From Pacificibacter marinus (GTDB taxonomy: Bacteria; Pseudomonadota; Alphaproteobacteria; Rhodobacterales; Rhodobacteraceae): 53,504 nt of DNA. The notes beneath the pieces were generated by a model. It was not told where the DNA came from. It worked only from the letters and a program-made list of their open reading frames with translations, and searched no databases. The stretch spans positions 42,376 through 95,879 of the forward strand of contig NZ_JAHKPU010000042.1 in the NCBI RefSeq assembly GCF_018860505.1, read 5' to 3'. Below, piece by piece: positions 42,508 through 52,043 of the stretch; position 1 is the first letter of the stretch; the number at the start of each line of letters is the position of its first letter. The translations under genes were made by a program, and so were the position numbers.

Positions 42508-43241
42508 ACGTCGAGACTGTAATTCGGCAGACTGTCCAAAGCTGTTTTCAAAGCCTCGCCCCAACCATTTGAAATGGTTTGAAAATACTTATTATCTGCT
42601 TCGATACGCGTTTGCGCCCCGATCTTAAAGCTGTCGGTCTCATAGGTATGCACATCAAAGGGGAGCCCGACTGAAAGGTTGGCCTTGATCGTGCTGTCAA
42701 AAGACACAAGCAGCAGTTTGATCGCCTCTTCAAAAGACATTTTCGGATCATAAGCGCGCACCAAAATAGGCTTGCCGTATTTGGTTTCGCCGATTTGAAA
42801 GAACGGCGTGTCGGTGCTGGCCTCGATAAAATTACCTTGGGGATAGATCAAAAACAATCGTGGTGGCGCGCCTTTGATTTGGCCTGCCAAAATCACAGTC
42901 GCGTTGAAACCGCTATCGGCTTTTTGGCCCTCATCCGCATGATCGGAAATGACGTTTTTCAATGTGTCTGCAATAAGCTGTGCGGCTTGAAACATCGATG
43001 GCACGGCAAAGATAGAGGGTTCACGATCCTCAGGCGCTTTGCTGCGTTCATCCAGTAGACTGATCAAGGCTTGTGTGGTGGCCAAGTTGCCAGCGGTCAT
43101 CACGGTGAGCACACGTTCGCCAGGCTCTTCCCAAGTGGCCATTTTGCGAAACATAGAGATGTTATCAACGCCTGCGTTTGTGCGCGTGTCTGACATCATA
43201 ACAAGCCCGCAATCGAGCATCATTCCAACGCAATATGTCAT
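42504..43241 (-). CDS. Anbu, bacterial proteasome-like peptidase
   Basis: A 245-residue Ntn-hydrolase of the Anbu (ancestral beta subunit) group. It starts MTYCVGMMLD, so removal of Met exposes a catalytic Thr1, and the following LVMMSDTRTNAG carries the Asp and Arg of the active site. FNATVILAGQIKG and LLVSFDSTIKANLSVGLPFD fit the proteasome beta fold. Anbu rings have been seen as open helical or dodecameric assemblies, and their substrates are unknown. It is encoded downstream of the transglutaminase, alpha-E and ATP-grasp genes, as in other Anbu operons. Confidence 0.9.
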   Translation of the reverse strand: MTYCVGMMLDCGLVMMSDTRTNAGVDNISMFRKMATWEEPGERVLTVMTAGNLATTQALISLLDERSKAPEDREPSIFAVPSMFQAAQLIADTLKNVISDHADEGQKADSGFNATVILAGQIKGAPPRLFLIYPQGNFIEASTDTPFFQIGETKYGKPILVRAYDPKMSFEEAIKLLLVSFDSTIKANLSVGLPFDVHTYETDSFKIGAQTRIEADNKYFQTISNGWGEALKTALDSLPNYSLDV

Positions 43242-43256
43242 AGTATCGTGTTTGCC

Positions 43257-44054
43257 TTACTGTTGAGCGACTTCGATTTGAACGCTCAAGCGTTCGCCAG
43301 AGCCGCCATATCGCGTACCAGTTACAGGAGCTGCCCCCGCATAGTCCAGCCCTGTCGCAACGCGCACATAACGCACATCAGGGGAAATGCCATTAGATAC
43401 ATCAAATCCCACCCAGCCAAGACCCGTTATATGTGCCTCGGCCCATGCATGTGTGGCCTCTTGATCTATCCGATCATCCATCATCAAATAGCCTGAAACA
43501 TAGCGCGCAGGAAATCCCATCGCGCGTGCGCAGGCCAAAAAGATATGACTGTGATCTTGGCAAACACCTTTGCCAGCACTCAAAGCATCCTCGGCGGTGC
43601 CAGTGGGCAAAGAGCTTCCAACCTCATAGACCACGGAGGCGTGGATAACCTTTGACAAGCTGTGCAACCGGTCCAAATCAGTGTCGCCTTCAACCTGTTT
43701 GATCAAGGCCCGCGCGCCCTGTCCTGCTTTGGTCAAATCTGTAGATGTATCATAGAGCCACAAAGGCGCAGGGCCACGGTGCTTGCCCATCATGCCCTGC
43801 GATTCTATCATTTCGACCTCACCTTCGCTGACCAAGGTCACTTCGGTGGCATCACGATCAAAGGAAATAAGGTCCACATGATTGTTGTTGTGATCATTGT
43901 AGGCCACTTCTTTTGCCCCACCAATCACTGTTGTTTGCCAATTGGCAATTCGTTGAAACGGGCTTTCCTTAGGGGTCAGTCGCACTTGTTGAAGCCCATA
44001 AGATACGGGCGTCTCAAAGACATATCGCGTTGTGTGGCGGATTTTCAATTTCAT
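43257..44054 (-). CDS. Transglutaminase-like protein of the Anbu operon
   Basis: A 265-residue protein. An N-terminal beta domain (about 1-100: LKIRHTTRYVFETPVSYGLQ) is followed by the transglutaminase-like core. The catalytic triad is Cys165 (GKGVCQDHSH), His202 (EATHAWAEAHI) and Asp218 (GWVGFDVSNG). No signal peptide is seen. Bacterial proteins of this group may cleave or form isopeptide or gamma-glutamyl bonds. The gene is 3 bases after the alpha-E gene and 15 bases before the Anbu gene. Confidence 0.9.
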   Translation of the reverse strand: MKLKIRHTTRYVFETPVSYGLQQVRLTPKESPFQRIANWQTTVIGGAKEVAYNDHNNNHVDLISFDRDATEVTLVSEGEVEMIESQGMMGKHRGPAPLWLYDTSTDLTKAGQGARALIKQVEGDTDLDRLHSLSKVIHASVVYEVGSSLPTGTAEDALSAGKGVCQDHSHIFLACARAMGFPARYVSGYLMMDDRIDQEATHAWAEAHITGLGWVGFDVSNGISPDVRYVRVATGLDYAGAAPVTGTRYGGSGERLSVQIEVAQQ

Positions 44055-44057
44055 GAG

Positions 44058-44999
44058 TTACTCATAGAACCTAAAGTCAATTTCGACCTGACGCCCCAAG
44101 TCTGAGAAGGCTTGTAACACCGATTGAATGTATTCGTGTAAGCCTTCTTCGAAAATCACATCAATGTCATTATGCGCAAACCGAGAGACCAAGGTTTTGG
44201 CCAGCTCCAAAGATTTTGGTTCAATACCGTAATCCGAAGAAAGGTGCTCAAGGTTATCAAGCACTTTGCGCGCACAAAAATTCAAACTGCGCGGCATACG
44301 TTTATCGAGGATCAAAAACTGCGCAATATCACGTGGATTGGTGTTGTTACCATGCACCATGCGATAGCCGCCACGCCCCGATACAGACCGTAAAATGGTT
44401 TCCCATTGCACGTTATCAATCGATGATCCGACGGAAAAGACCGAAGGCAACAAGACGTAGTATTTCACATCCAAAATGCGCGCTGTTGCATTGGCACGCT
44501 CTAAAAACGTTCCGATACGGGCAAAGTTATACATGTCATTGCGCAGCATCGTGCCATGAGTTGCCCCACGCACCAGCGCGGTGCGTTGGCGTACCAACCC
44601 CAAAGCTGTGGGCAAATCGCGCTCTGACACTTTACGGGCCAACGTCTTTTGTGCGGCCATGAAACAGCCGTTCATCGCCTCCCACACTTCATGGGTCAAA
44701 GCCGTGCGCACCAAACGCGCATTTTGGCGTGCGGTCGAGATGCCCGACTGCACTGACGACGGATTGTCTTTCGAGCGCAGCATCCAGTCAATCACATCGT
44801 CTTTGCTTATGTCATCATGCGTGGCAAGATACCCTTGATCAACGCCCGCAGTTTTCATCACAGAGCGCCATTCATCATCATCCGCGCCGGTGCGTGTCAA
44901 ACCAATACGTTGACCAGTTTCGATCAAACGCGATGTGTTCTCAGCCCGTTCCAGATAACGATACATCCAGTAGAGGCCATTTGCAGTTTTTCCAAGCAT
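44058..44999 (-). CDS. Alpha-E domain protein (DUF403)
   Basis: A 313-residue all-helical protein. The DUF403/alpha-E signature is clear: MLGKTANGLYWMYRYLERAE at the start and later ALVRGATHGTMLRNDMYNFA and IGTFLERANATARILD. Alpha-E proteins accompany circularly permuted ATP-grasp ligases and transglutaminases, probably as partners in peptide synthesis or as carriers. ATG 44999 lies 1 base past the ATP-grasp stop, with GAGGA in the end of that gene as ribosome site; the longer frame is ignored. Confidence 0.92.
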   Translation of the reverse strand: MLGKTANGLYWMYRYLERAENTSRLIETGQRIGLTRTGADDDEWRSVMKTAGVDQGYLATHDDISKDDVIDWMLRSKDNPSSVQSGISTARQNARLVRTALTHEVWEAMNGCFMAAQKTLARKVSERDLPTALGLVRQRTALVRGATHGTMLRNDMYNFARIGTFLERANATARILDVKYYVLLPSVFSVGSSIDNVQWETILRSVSGRGGYRMVHGNNTNPRDIAQFLILDKRMPRSLNFCARKVLDNLEHLSSDYGIEPKSLELAKTLVSRFAHNDIDVIFEEGLHEYIQSVLQAFSDLGRQVEIDFRFYE

Positions 45000-45000
45000 A

Positions 45001-46425
45001 TCAGTCCTCCAGCACCCATGTGTCTTTGGTCCCGCCCCCTTGAGAGGAGTTGACCACAAGCGATCCCTTTTTCAGTGCCACGCGGGTCAAACCACCCGGC
45101 GTGATGTTGATGCCCTTTGGCGAGCATTGCACATAAGGTCGCAGATCCACATGGCGTGGGGTCAAACCGGCTTTATTGAAAATCGGCACTGTCGACAGGC
45201 TAAGCGTTGGTTGCGCGATGTAATTTCCGGGACGCGCTTTGAGTTTGCGACGGAAGGCTTCGATTTCGCGTTTACTGGCTGTAGGGCCAATTAACATGCC
45301 ATATCCGCCAGATCCGTGCACCTCTTTGACGACCAAATCCGACAGGTTATCAAGAACATAGGCCAAAGGTTCTGCTTCCGAGCAGCGCCATGTCGGCACG
45401 TTTTTCAAGATCGCTTTTTCGCCCGTATAGAATTCAACGATATCCGGCATATAACTATAGATCGCTTTATCGTCCGCAATCCCAGTGCCCGGCGCGTTGG
45501 CGATGGTAATGCCCCCCGCACGGTAAACATCCATAATGCCCGGCACGCCCAATGCACTGTCAGGGTTGAAACTAAGCGGATCTAAATATTCGTCATCAAT
45601 GCGGCGATACAGCACATCAATCGGTTTATAACCACGGGTCGTGCGCATGCAGACGCGTCCATTCACGACACGCAAATCATGACCTTCGACCAATTCCACA
45701 CCCATCTGATCCGCCAAAAACGCGTGTTCATAATAAGCGGAATTATACACACCGGGCGTCAAGACAGCCACCGTCGGCGTGCCCTCACAGGCAGCCGGTG
45801 CGCAAGCCGCCAAAGAACGGCGCAAATCTGTGGGATAGTTTTGAATCGACTGCACTTTGTTTTTCGCAAAGAGTTCAGGGAACATTTGCAGCATCGTTTC
45901 GCGGTTTTCCAACATATACGACACACCTGACGGGGTGCGCGCGTTGTCTTCTAACACGTAAAAATCATCGTCCCCCGTGCGGACCAAGTCGACCCCCACG
46001 ATATGAGTATAAATACCACCGGGGGGCGTCATGCCCAACATCTGCGGCAAAAAGGCTTCGTTGTTGGCGATCATTTCACGCGGCACACGACCTGCTTTGA
46101 TGATCTCTTGCCTGTTATACACATCATGCAAAAAGGCATTAATAGCCCGCACCCGTTGCTCAATACCTTTGGACAGCTTTTTCCATTCGCGGGCTGCAAT
46201 AATACGCGGAATGATATCAAATGGGATCAACCGCTCTTCGGCCTCGGTACGCCCGTAGACGTTAAAGGTGATGCCCATCAGGCGAAACACTTCTTCGGCC
46301 TCGCGCTGCTTGGCTCGCAATCGTGCGGGGTCTTCGCCTTCAAACCAGTGGTTAAATTCTGCATAAGGTGCGCGAAGCTGCCCCTCAGTGCCCAACATTT
46401 CGTCAAAGATATTTTTTTCACTCAT
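45001..46425 (-). CDS. Circularly permuted ATP-grasp ligase
   Basis: A 474-residue protein of the CP_ATPgrasp family. Landmarks include GGIYTHIVGVDLVRTGDDDF, YVLEDNARTPSGVSYMLENR, VAVLTPGVYNSAYYEH, IANAPGTGIADDKAIYSYMP, and the C-terminal VVKEVHGSGGYGMLIGP (ATP-phosphate loop). The family is predicted to ligate amino acids or form isopeptides, but the product is unknown. It is first in the Anbu operon. The start codon lies in the loop of a small palindrome (46418-46432) and lacks a ribosome site. Confidence 0.9.
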   Translation of the reverse strand: MSEKNIFDEMLGTEGQLRAPYAEFNHWFEGEDPARLRAKQREAEEVFRLMGITFNVYGRTEAEERLIPFDIIPRIIAAREWKKLSKGIEQRVRAINAFLHDVYNRQEIIKAGRVPREMIANNEAFLPQMLGMTPPGGIYTHIVGVDLVRTGDDDFYVLEDNARTPSGVSYMLENRETMLQMFPELFAKNKVQSIQNYPTDLRRSLAACAPAACEGTPTVAVLTPGVYNSAYYEHAFLADQMGVELVEGHDLRVVNGRVCMRTTRGYKPIDVLYRRIDDEYLDPLSFNPDSALGVPGIMDVYRAGGITIANAPGTGIADDKAIYSYMPDIVEFYTGEKAILKNVPTWRCSEAEPLAYVLDNLSDLVVKEVHGSGGYGMLIGPTASKREIEAFRRKLKARPGNYIAQPTLSLSTVPIFNKAGLTPRHVDLRPYVQCSPKGINITPGGLTRVALKKGSLVVNSSQGGGTKDTWVLED

Positions 46426-46819
46426 GGAGTGAGGCTAGGTCTGAAAATCTTGGCTTGCAACAGGATCTGATCGCCAAAGCCCCCCAAAACAAGATGTGAC
46501 TAAGTTTTAATCAACAAATAATCTTCCTCAAATTCCATGCCCTTACGTCACCATATCGACGGCATGAGGCGATTCTTTGATTTGCCAGAAAACGCCCATT
46601 GGCATCGGATAAGTTCAAGAAATCCGCCCCCTTCGTGACTTACGCAGGATTCACTGGTGTTTTGGCAAAGATTTACGCTTTGTATACCATTGCACACATT
46701 GACTTAAACGGCGGTCTCATTTACCTCGAAGTCAACAGCGTGGACTGGGGGACGTGGATGCCCTGCGAGCCTCTGCCACGCAGGTATTTGTCCGATCATA
46801 TCGTGAAAGAGACCACAAC
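46426..46819. other. Control region between the Anbu operon and icd, no gene
   Basis: These 394 bases separate the divergent ATP-grasp and icd genes. No real coding sequence is visible; a 112-residue open frame (46599-46937) runs into icd in another frame and has no ribosome site. The region presumably contains both promoters, but no strong match to a consensus could be picked by eye. The TCACTC-ATG-GAGTGA palindrome at its left edge overlaps the ATP-grasp start. Confidence 0.4.
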
Positions 46820-49018
46820 ATGGCCAATCAAACCCCAGACATTATCTACACAATCGTTGACGAAGCCCCCGAGCTTGCGCGCCACTCACTGTTGCCGATC
46901 ATTCGCTACTTTGCGAAAGCGGCCGACATCAGTGTAGAAACCCGCGACATCTCATTGGCTGGCCGTATCTTGGCGCTTTTCCCTGATCTATTGACCGACG
47001 AGCAACGCGTATCCGACGATCTGGCAGAACTTGGCAAATTGGTGAAAACACCAGATGCCAACGTGATCAAATTGCCAAACGTTTCTGCCTCTGTTCCACA
47101 GCTGACAGACGCGATCACAGAATTGCAATCCAAAGGCTATGCGATCCCTGACTATCCAGCCGCGCCAGAAACAGACGCAGAAAAAGCGATCCGTGCAAAA
47201 TACGACACGGTCAAAGGCTCTGCCGTGAACCCTGTTTTGCGCGAGGGCAACTCTGACCGCCGTTCTGCAAAGGCTGTGAAATCCTATGCGATGGCCAACC
47301 CGCACCGCATGGGTGAATGGACTGCCGACAGCAAAACACATGTTGCGTCAATGTCCGGCAATGACTTTTTTGCCAATGAAAAATCCGCGACCATCTCAGC
47401 CGCGCAAGCAGGTGGTGCGAAAATCGTTTTCACCGCAACTGATGGCACCGAAACCGTTCTTAAAGACGGTCTGACATACCTTGAGGGCGAAATCGTTGAC
47501 GCGACATTCATGTCCGTTGCCGCATTGCGTGACTTCATCAAAGCCGAAATCGCCTCCATGGAAGACGGCGTGCTGTTTTCTGTGCACCTCAAAGCGACCA
47601 TGATGAAGGTCTCTGACCCGATCCTCTTTGGTCACTTCGTGTCTGTATACATCGAAGACTTCTTGGCCAAACATGGTGAGACAGTCAAAGCGCTCGGCTT
47701 TAACCCGAATGCTGGTCTTGGCGATCTCGAAGATCGTATCAAAGGCAATGCCGAACTCGAAGCCGACCTAAAAGCGGCTCTCGCGGGAAAACCTGACATG
47801 TACATGGTGAACTCTGACAAGGGCATCACCAACCTGCACGTGTCCTCAGACGTTATCATCGATGCGTCCATGCCTGCTGTCATCAAAGCGGGCGGCATCG
47901 GTTGGGGTCCAGACGGCAAAGCCGCTGACACCAAATGCTGCATCCCAGACAATTGCTACGCTGGCATCTATGACGAGACCATCAATTTCTTCAAAGAAAA
48001 CGGCGCATTGGACGTCACCTCTTGTGGTGCCGTGTCCAACGTTGGCTTGATGGCACAAAAAGCCGAAGAATACGGCTCGCACCCAACAACGTTTGAGCTG
48101 CCTTCTGCTGGTACAGTTGAAATCGTTCTCGACAATGGCGGCGTGCTGCATTCACACGCTGTTGAGGCTGGTGATATCTGGCGGTCTTCCACTGCGAAAA
48201 AAGCGCCTATCCTTGACTGGATCAAAACAGGTATCGAACGTTTCGACGCTGTTGGCACAGCCGCTTTCTGGCTAGACGCCAACCGCGCGCATGACGCAGA
48301 GCTGATCAAATACGTCGACGCAGCACTTAAAGCTGCTGGCAAAGATATCCCGATCATGGCGCCTCGCGAAGCCACGCGTTTCTCATGGGTTGAAATGACC
48401 AAAGGCAAAGACGTTGTGACCATTTCTGGCAACGTTTTGCGTGATTACCTAACCGACCTGTTCCCAATCTTGGAACTTGGCACATCTGCAAAAATGCTCT
48501 CCATCGTGAAACTGATGAACGGTGGCGGGTTGTTTGAAACAGGTGCTGGTGGTTCTGCGCCGAAACACGTGGAACAGCTGGTCGAAGAAAACCACTTGCG
48601 TTGGGACAGCCTCGGCGAATTCTGTGCGCTAGGCGAAAGCTTCAACTTCTTGGCGACAGCCAAAGGCAAAACCAAAGCAGCCGTTTTGGGTCAAGCCGTA
48701 GAAGACGCCACAGTAAAACTTTTGCTGGAAAACAAATCGCCAGAGCGCAAAGTCGGCCAAAACGACAACCGTTCTTCGCACTACTGGTTTGCACGTTTCT
48801 GGGCCGAAGCCTTGGCAGCACAAGACACCGATGCAGAGCTCAAAGCACACTTTGCACAAGTGGCTGAAAAGCTCGAAACAGGCGAAGCGGCAATTTTGAG
48901 CGAGCTCAAAAAAGACGAAGGCGCACCTGCGGACATGGATGGCTACTATAAAGCAGACGCCACCAAAACATCCGCGATCATGCGCCCGTCAACCACGCTC
49001 AACGCCATCATCGGCTAA
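46820..49018 (+). CDS. icd: Monomeric NADP-dependent isocitrate dehydrogenase
   Basis: A 732-residue enzyme of the monomeric IDH type, in length and sequence ([60 protein letters not shown]). It oxidises isocitrate to 2-oxoglutarate with NADP in the TCA cycle. ATG 46820 is preferred to the longer frame from 46754 because homologues start here. It ends in a strong terminator. The island integrase follows 320 bases after the stop codon. Confidence 0.96.
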   Translation: MANQTPDIIYTIVDEAPELARHSLLPIIRYFAKAADISVETRDISLAGRILALFPDLLTDEQRVSDDLAELGKLVKTPDANVIKLPNVSASVPQLTDAITELQSKGYAIPDYPAAPETDAEKAIRAKYDTVKGSAVNPVLREGNSDRRSAKAVKSYAMANPHRMGEWTADSKTHVASMSGNDFFANEKSATISAAQAGGAKIVFTATDGTETVLKDGLTYLEGEIVDATFMSVAALRDFIKAEIASMEDGVLFSVHLKATMMKVSDPILFGHFVSVYIEDFLAKHGETVKALGFNPNAGLGDLEDRIKGNAELEADLKAALAGKPDMYMVNSDKGITNLHVSSDVIIDASMPAVIKAGGIGWGPDGKAADTKCCIPDNCYAGIYDETINFFKENGALDVTSCGAVSNVGLMAQKAEEYGSHPTTFELPSAGTVEIVLDNGGVLHSHAVEAGDIWRSSTAKKAPILDWIKTGIERFDAVGTAAFWLDANRAHDAELIKYVDAALKAAGKDIPIMAPREATRFSWVEMTKGKDVVTISGNVLRDYLTDLFPILELGTSAKMLSIVKLMNGGGLFETGAGGSAPKHVEQLVEENHLRWDSLGEFCALGESFNFLATAKGKTKAAVLGQAVEDATVKLLLENKSPERKVGQNDNRSSHYWFARFWAEALAAQDTDAELKAHFAQVAEKLETGEAAILSELKKDEGAPADMDGYYKADATKTSAIMRPSTTLNAIIG

Positions 49019-49043
49019 ACTACGCGCAAATATACAAGCATTT

Positions 49044-49070
49044 GGGGAACCTTTGGGTTCCCCTTTTTTT
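49044..49070 (+). terminator. Rho-independent terminator of icd
   Basis: A perfect 8-bp stem GGGGAACC / GGTTCCCC with a TTTG loop is followed by seven Ts. It lies 25 bases past the icd stop and marks the last recognisable core feature before the mobile region. Confidence 0.95.
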
Positions 49071-49337
49071 ATGCGCACCTGACACAAAGAGTTGGGTAAA
49101 GTGACAGGATGTTCACGTAAACGACGAGGGCTTTGGGTCAATTCCAATCAATGGAAGGTGGTGCGGGCGGGGCGCAAGGAACCGAACTATTTCCTGCTAT
49201 CTTATTATCTCATTACGTCTATTAAATAAACAAAAACAGTAACTAAGTATCTCACTGAGTATTATCCCCTATCATCGAATCTCGGTCTATCTTACACTTT
49301 TAGGTGGACTGAAGGGGGGATAGAGAGAAGCTGTATT

Positions 49338-50525
49338 ATGGGTGCAACGAACAAATTGACTGCAAAAGGGATTGCTGCGGCTAAGGTAGGAAAATACAAT
49401 GATGGCGCGGGACTATGGTTTTATAAGCGCAAGGATGGCGGGGCACAGTGGTTTTTTAGGTACACTATTCATGGCGGGCGCAAAGAAATGGGTTTTGGCG
49501 CTTATCCGGCTGTCTCTTTGGCCGAAGTGCGCCGCAAGGCAGTCGATGCCCGCGAACAAGTTAGGAATGGTATCGACCCTATTAAAGAGCGCGAAAAATC
49601 AAAACGTAACGCAGCTCGTAACCTCCACCTACTTTCTGAAATTGCACATGATACCTTCGAAACACGAAAGGCTCAACTAAAGGGCGATGGAGTGTCTGGC
49701 AGGTGGTTTAGCCCGCTTGAACTTCATGTCCTCCCTAAGCTCGGAAAAATGCCCGTCACAGAAATCGACCAAGTTGATATTAGAGACACACTATCCCCAA
49801 TCTGGCACACGAAGTCAGAAACGGCACGCAAAGCTCTTGGCCGCCTCGCGATCTGCATCAAGCATGCCGCAGCGCTAGGCTTACCTGTTGATATACAGGC
49901 CTGTGAAAAGGCTAAGGCACTACTCGGAAAACCACGCCACAAAGCTCAACACATCCCAGCATTACTTTGGCAGGAGGTACCCGAATTCTACGCCAGCTTA
50001 AATGATGGCAGTATAACACATCTTGCTCTGCGCTTTTTGATTTTGACTGGTATGCGCACTGGTTCCGTGAGGTTCTTACACGAGGACCAAGTTGAGGGAG
50101 ACCTATGGACCATTCCTAGCGAAAACATGAAGGGGGCCAAAGATGTTGCTGAAGATTTTCGCGTGCCGCTTTCACCGCAAGCATTGCAGATCATTCAAGC
50201 AGCGCGGCAGTTTTCTAGGGATGGCCACTTATTCCCCAGCGTTAAGAAAGGTGTAATTTCGGATGCAACAATGGCGCGGTTGATGGAGCGTAGGGGGATG
50301 GAGGCACGCCCTCACGGCTTCCGCACCAGCCTACGCGTTTGGGTTGCCGAAACAACCGACGCACCACACGAGGTGGCTGAAACGTTGCTGGCACACTCAA
50401 CGGGTAGCAAGGTGGTTAAAGCATATCGCCGCACAGATTTTTTGGAACAGCGACGAACACTATTGGACAGTTGGGCGCAGTTTGTTTCGCCACCTAAGAA
50501 AAAGATCAAATTGCGGCGTATTTGA
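49338..50525 (+). CDS. Tyrosine-type site-specific integrase (P4-like, DUF4102 arm)
   Basis: A 395-residue integrase. The N-terminal DUF4102-type arm-binding domain (GAGLWFYKRKDGGAQWFFRY, KEMGFGAYPAVSLAEVRRKA) occupies about residues 1-85, a core-binding helical domain follows, and the catalytic domain runs from about 205. The active-site set is complete: Arg240 (GMRTGSVRF), His326 and Arg329 (PHGFRTSLR), His353 (LAHSTGSK) and nucleophile Tyr363 (KAYRRTDF). P4-type integrases usually insert at tRNA or other RNA gene ends, but no such gene is visible here. The ATG follows GAGAGAAG. Confidence 0.93.
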   Translation: MGATNKLTAKGIAAAKVGKYNDGAGLWFYKRKDGGAQWFFRYTIHGGRKEMGFGAYPAVSLAEVRRKAVDAREQVRNGIDPIKEREKSKRNAARNLHLLSEIAHDTFETRKAQLKGDGVSGRWFSPLELHVLPKLGKMPVTEIDQVDIRDTLSPIWHTKSETARKALGRLAICIKHAAALGLPVDIQACEKAKALLGKPRHKAQHIPALLWQEVPEFYASLNDGSITHLALRFLILTGMRTGSVRFLHEDQVEGDLWTIPSENMKGAKDVAEDFRVPLSPQALQIIQAARQFSRDGHLFPSVKKGVISDATMARLMERRGMEARPHGFRTSLRVWVAETTDAPHEVAETLLAHSTGSKVVKAYRRTDFLEQRRTLLDSWAQFVSPPKKKIKLRRI

Positions 50526-50680
50526 CGGCTGCACGCTAGAGTTCGCGCAAACTTTATGCGCTTTTTATCGCTCAAACCAAACAATACAATTGACTTGTAA
50601 AATACTCGAAAAATTAAAGACTCTTCACTTCCTGCGAATCACCTTACAATGGCCCTATAGATCAACTTAAGGAATGAAGA

Positions 50681-50935
50681 ATGTATAATGATATACAACT
50701 ACTTAACGTGTCCGATGTAAGTAAAATTCTCAACTGTGGCGTATCAACGATTTGGCGGTGGGTTTCTGACGGAAAATTTCCAGCGCCAACCAAGATTGGA
50801 GGATGCACCCGCTGGAAGGCCAGTGACGTGCTCAACTTCATCGACAAACCCAATCAAGAGACCTCAAAAAATACACAACCTAAAGCGCCCTCGAAAAAGC
50901 GCCGCCTTCGCCGCACAAAACTTTCAACAAAATAA
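50681..50935 (+). CDS. AlpA-like helix-turn-helix excisionase/regulator
   Basis: An 84-residue protein. The winged-helix DNA-binding domain of the AlpA/MerR-like group fills residues 5-55: LLNVSDVSKILNCGVSTIWR, WVSDGKFPAPTKIGG, CTRWKASDVLNFI. A basic tail (KKRRLRRTK) follows. AlpA proteins activate excision of P4-type islands by regulating the integrase. AAGGAATG precedes the ATG. It lies 155 bases after the integrase, with the AT-rich gap as the likely promoter. Confidence 0.85.
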   Translation: MYNDIQLLNVSDVSKILNCGVSTIWRWVSDGKFPAPTKIGGCTRWKASDVLNFIDKPNQETSKNTQPKAPSKKRRLRRTKLSTK

Positions 50936-51318
50936 AATAAAGAGCCCCCCTCCTATCCCTAGATGTGAAAAATTTTGGCAGTTTTTTCGAAATGTGCAGA
51001 ATGTCGAATGCCTTTCGTGCGCCCCTACACACACCTGATCCCTATAGGCCTTTTCTCTGTCACCAACTTTCGGCTAACTCGATGAATATAAAAAGGGAAA
51101 CCTGTTTTAGTAGCCCATACAGACAAGCGGCACACCTCAACCTACCAACACGCCAACCGTATTTGACCTAGTACCCGAGTATATCAGGCGAACTGAGACT
51201 TAATTAGAACGGCTTAGAGCGGATGAAACACAATACCATACTTGGCTTTACTGGAAGATGGTCGTTGATCAGGTGTTCACAGGCAAACGAACATTAACTT
51301 GTGCAGAAAGCCATAACA
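50936..51318. other. AT-rich island region without a recognised gene
   Basis: These 383 bases lie between the AlpA-like gene and the serine recombinase. Only very short frames (under 30 residues) without ribosome sites are present. No complete pair of long inverted repeats typical of a res site was found, although the weak TGTTC...GAACA dyad near 51275-51295 lies just upstream of the recombinase start. The region may contain the recombinase promoter and its cognate site. Confidence 0.4.
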
Positions 51319-51981
51319 ATGAGTTCACGTTACATCGCCTACTACCGCGTTTCCACACAGCAACAAGGCCAGAGCGGCTTGGGTCTTGATGCCCAGCGCG
51401 CAGCAACCAACGCATTCCTTTCGACCTCACCTTCTGATCTCATTTCTGAATTTACTGAGGTAGAAAGCGGAAAGCGTGCTAAGCGCCCAAAGCTAGCCGC
51501 AGCCATTGCGGCATGCCGTAAAGAAGGTGCAATTTTGCTCATTGCCAAACTCGACAGGCTGGCTCGTAATGTCCATTTCATATCTGGCCTCCTCGAAAGT
51601 GGGGTCCGCTTTACTGCTGTTGATATGCCGAACGCCGACAAGTTCATGTTGCACGTTTACGCTGCGATGGCTGAAGAAGAAGGGCGCAGAATTAGTGAAA
51701 GAACGAAAGCTGCCCTTGCAGCAGCTAAAGCCCGTGGGGTCCGCCTTGGCGCTAACGGTTCAGTCCTCGCTCGTCGCAATCGCTCTACTGCAGATAAAGT
51801 TGCGTTAGAATTTGGGCCAAGGCTTATACACCTCAACGAAATCGAAGGCATGAGCTATCGCGCTATCTCGGATTACCTCAACACCACACAATCTCTAACT
51901 GCAAATGGTGCTCGGTGGCATCCCACTTCAGTCTATCGGCTTACCTCAAGATACAGATCACTGTCAGCTATTTCTCTATAA
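51319..51981 (+). CDS. Serine recombinase (resolvase/invertase family)
   Basis: A 220-residue recombinase. The catalytic Ser12 is in IAYYRVSTQQQGQSGLGLDA; the catalytic core continues with ILLIAKLDRLARNVHFISGL and the E-helix AAMAEEEGRRISERTKAALA. The C-terminus (about 150-220) has a helix-turn-helix (MSYRAISDYLNTTQSLTANG) as in resolvases with small DNA-binding domains. ATG 51319 is preferred to GTG 51301. It could invert or resolve a segment of the island or maintain a plasmid-like form. The adjacent DNA has no obvious inverted segment in this window. Confidence 0.9.
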   Translation: MSSRYIAYYRVSTQQQGQSGLGLDAQRAATNAFLSTSPSDLISEFTEVESGKRAKRPKLAAAIAACRKEGAILLIAKLDRLARNVHFISGLLESGVRFTAVDMPNADKFMLHVYAAMAEEEGRRISERTKAALAAAKARGVRLGANGSVLARRNRSTADKVALEFGPRLIHLNEIEGMSYRAISDYLNTTQSLTANGARWHPTSVYRLTSRYRSLSAISL

Positions 51982-52043
51982 ACTATATAGACCTCTATAA
52001 CACATGCCTCATACACCACTAATCAACCCCAAAAGATGTACAT

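Noticed and set aside
46599-46937. 112-residue frame upstream of and into icd
   Set aside because: It overlaps the icd coding region in another frame, has no ribosome site and no recognisable domain.
49130-49180. Possible T-arm-like word (GGGTCAATTCC) as a tRNA target for the integrase
   Set aside because: No acceptor stem, D-arm or anticodon arm could be paired with it, so a tRNA or tRNA remnant is not supported.
51082-51171. 29-residue frame in the island gap
   Set aside because: Too short, no ribosome site and no hydrophobic or structured pattern that would suggest a real microprotein.
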